Part shown: positions 5,348-5,572 of the stretch, piece by piece
Layout of the letters: the number at the start of each line of letters is the position of its first letter
Position numbering within the stretch: the stretch's first letter is position 1
DNA from: CAZQVA01 sp964596685
GTDB lineage: Bacteria; Chlamydiota; Chlamydiia; Chlamydiales; VFKH01
Assembly (NCBI GenBank): GCA_964596685.1
Contig: CAZQVA010000028.1
Span: 1-5,572, forward strand
Length of the DNA stretch: 5,572 nucleotides
Direction: 5' to 3'
Translations under genes and position numbers: made by a program
The notes under the pieces: generated by a model
The model's database searches: none
The model's input: the letters and a program-made list of their open reading frames with translations, nothing else
What the model was told of the DNA's origin: nothing

Positions 5348-5551
5348 TCAAGCTATCAAGCACATGTGGCTGCTCAGGCCCAAACGGTAGTCTTCGTTTG
5401 CTGAGCTTCTATTCTTGCTTTGCTTCACTTCACTCAGCAACTTGAATTAGAACCCACTCTCCGTGACTGCGGATCGGAGAATCACCATAAGACGTCTTGG
5501 ACGTTGACCTATATTGTCGTATTCTCCAGGAAGCTCATCCATTGCTTCCAT
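5348..5551 (-). other. Small open stretch, unrecognised, with an in-frame TAA
   Basis: From ATG at 5551-5549 the frame reads MEAMDELPGEYDNIGQRPRR and LMVILRSAVTESGF, then TAA (5449-5447). The same frame goes on as FKLLSEVKQSKNRSSANE and DYRLGLSSHMCLIA to TGA at 5350-5348. An upstream in-frame TGA lies close before the ATG. It is not recognised. It could be a first exon of the LRR gene, a short gene, or chance. The rest of 5240-5347 shows nothing supportable beyond an AT-rich patch at 5230-5270. Confidence 0.2.
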
Positions 5552-5572
5552 TTTGAAGCCCAAGTATCAGTC

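Noticed and set aside
1..5572. Bacterial origin of the window
   Set aside because: Phase-consistent introns with GT-AG borders and exon-sized LRR units do not fit a bacterial genome, and no Shine-Dalgarno-led gene is present.

Overview
The window looks like nuclear DNA of a unicellular or simple eukaryote. The main evidence is a minus-strand gene cut into many short exons by AT-rich introns of about 75-130 bases, with GT-AG style borders and almost all introns in the same phase. Exons and flanks are visibly richer in G+C than the introns. The lineage cannot be named from the sequence. The mix of plant-type leucine-rich repeats (LRR), a kinesin-light-chain-type TPR unit and a WD40-type protein fits protists with large repeat-protein families.

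Layout. Positions 1-146 (minus) hold the N-terminus of a WD40-type beta-propeller protein that leaves the window on the left. Positions 147-975 are pyrimidine-rich with microsatellites and a T21 run; no gene can be supported there, and it may be an upstream/promoter region. Positions about 976-1487 (plus) hold weak evidence for a gene ending in a highly charged tail. Positions 1488-1844 hold nothing I can call. From about 4958 down to 1943 (or 1845) runs a multi-exon LRR gene on the minus strand. It has an N-terminal cap exon, then about a dozen exons each carrying half, one or two 24-residue LRRs, then a last exon with one LRR, a Cys-containing C-terminal cap and one TPR of the kinesin-light-chain type. 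Upstream, at about 5050-5190 on the same strand, is a second, partial LRR N-cap. The right edge (5270-5572) holds a small minus-strand open stretch of unknown meaning.

Most of these exons do not appear in a simple ORF scan. They come out only when each inter-intron segment is read against the LRR consensus (G-x-x-P-x-x-I-x-x-L-x-x-L-x-x-L-x-L-x-x-N-x-L-T-G). Three internal exons and the last exon read cleanly, or nearly so. The others need one single-base correction each, usually an extra base in a homopolymer, and some have damaged splice sites or an in-frame stop. So this is either a decaying LRR pseudogene or a real gene seen through homopolymer sequencing error. That choice is the main open question. 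No evidence was seen for a CRISPR array, tRNA, rRNA or bacterial-type operon.
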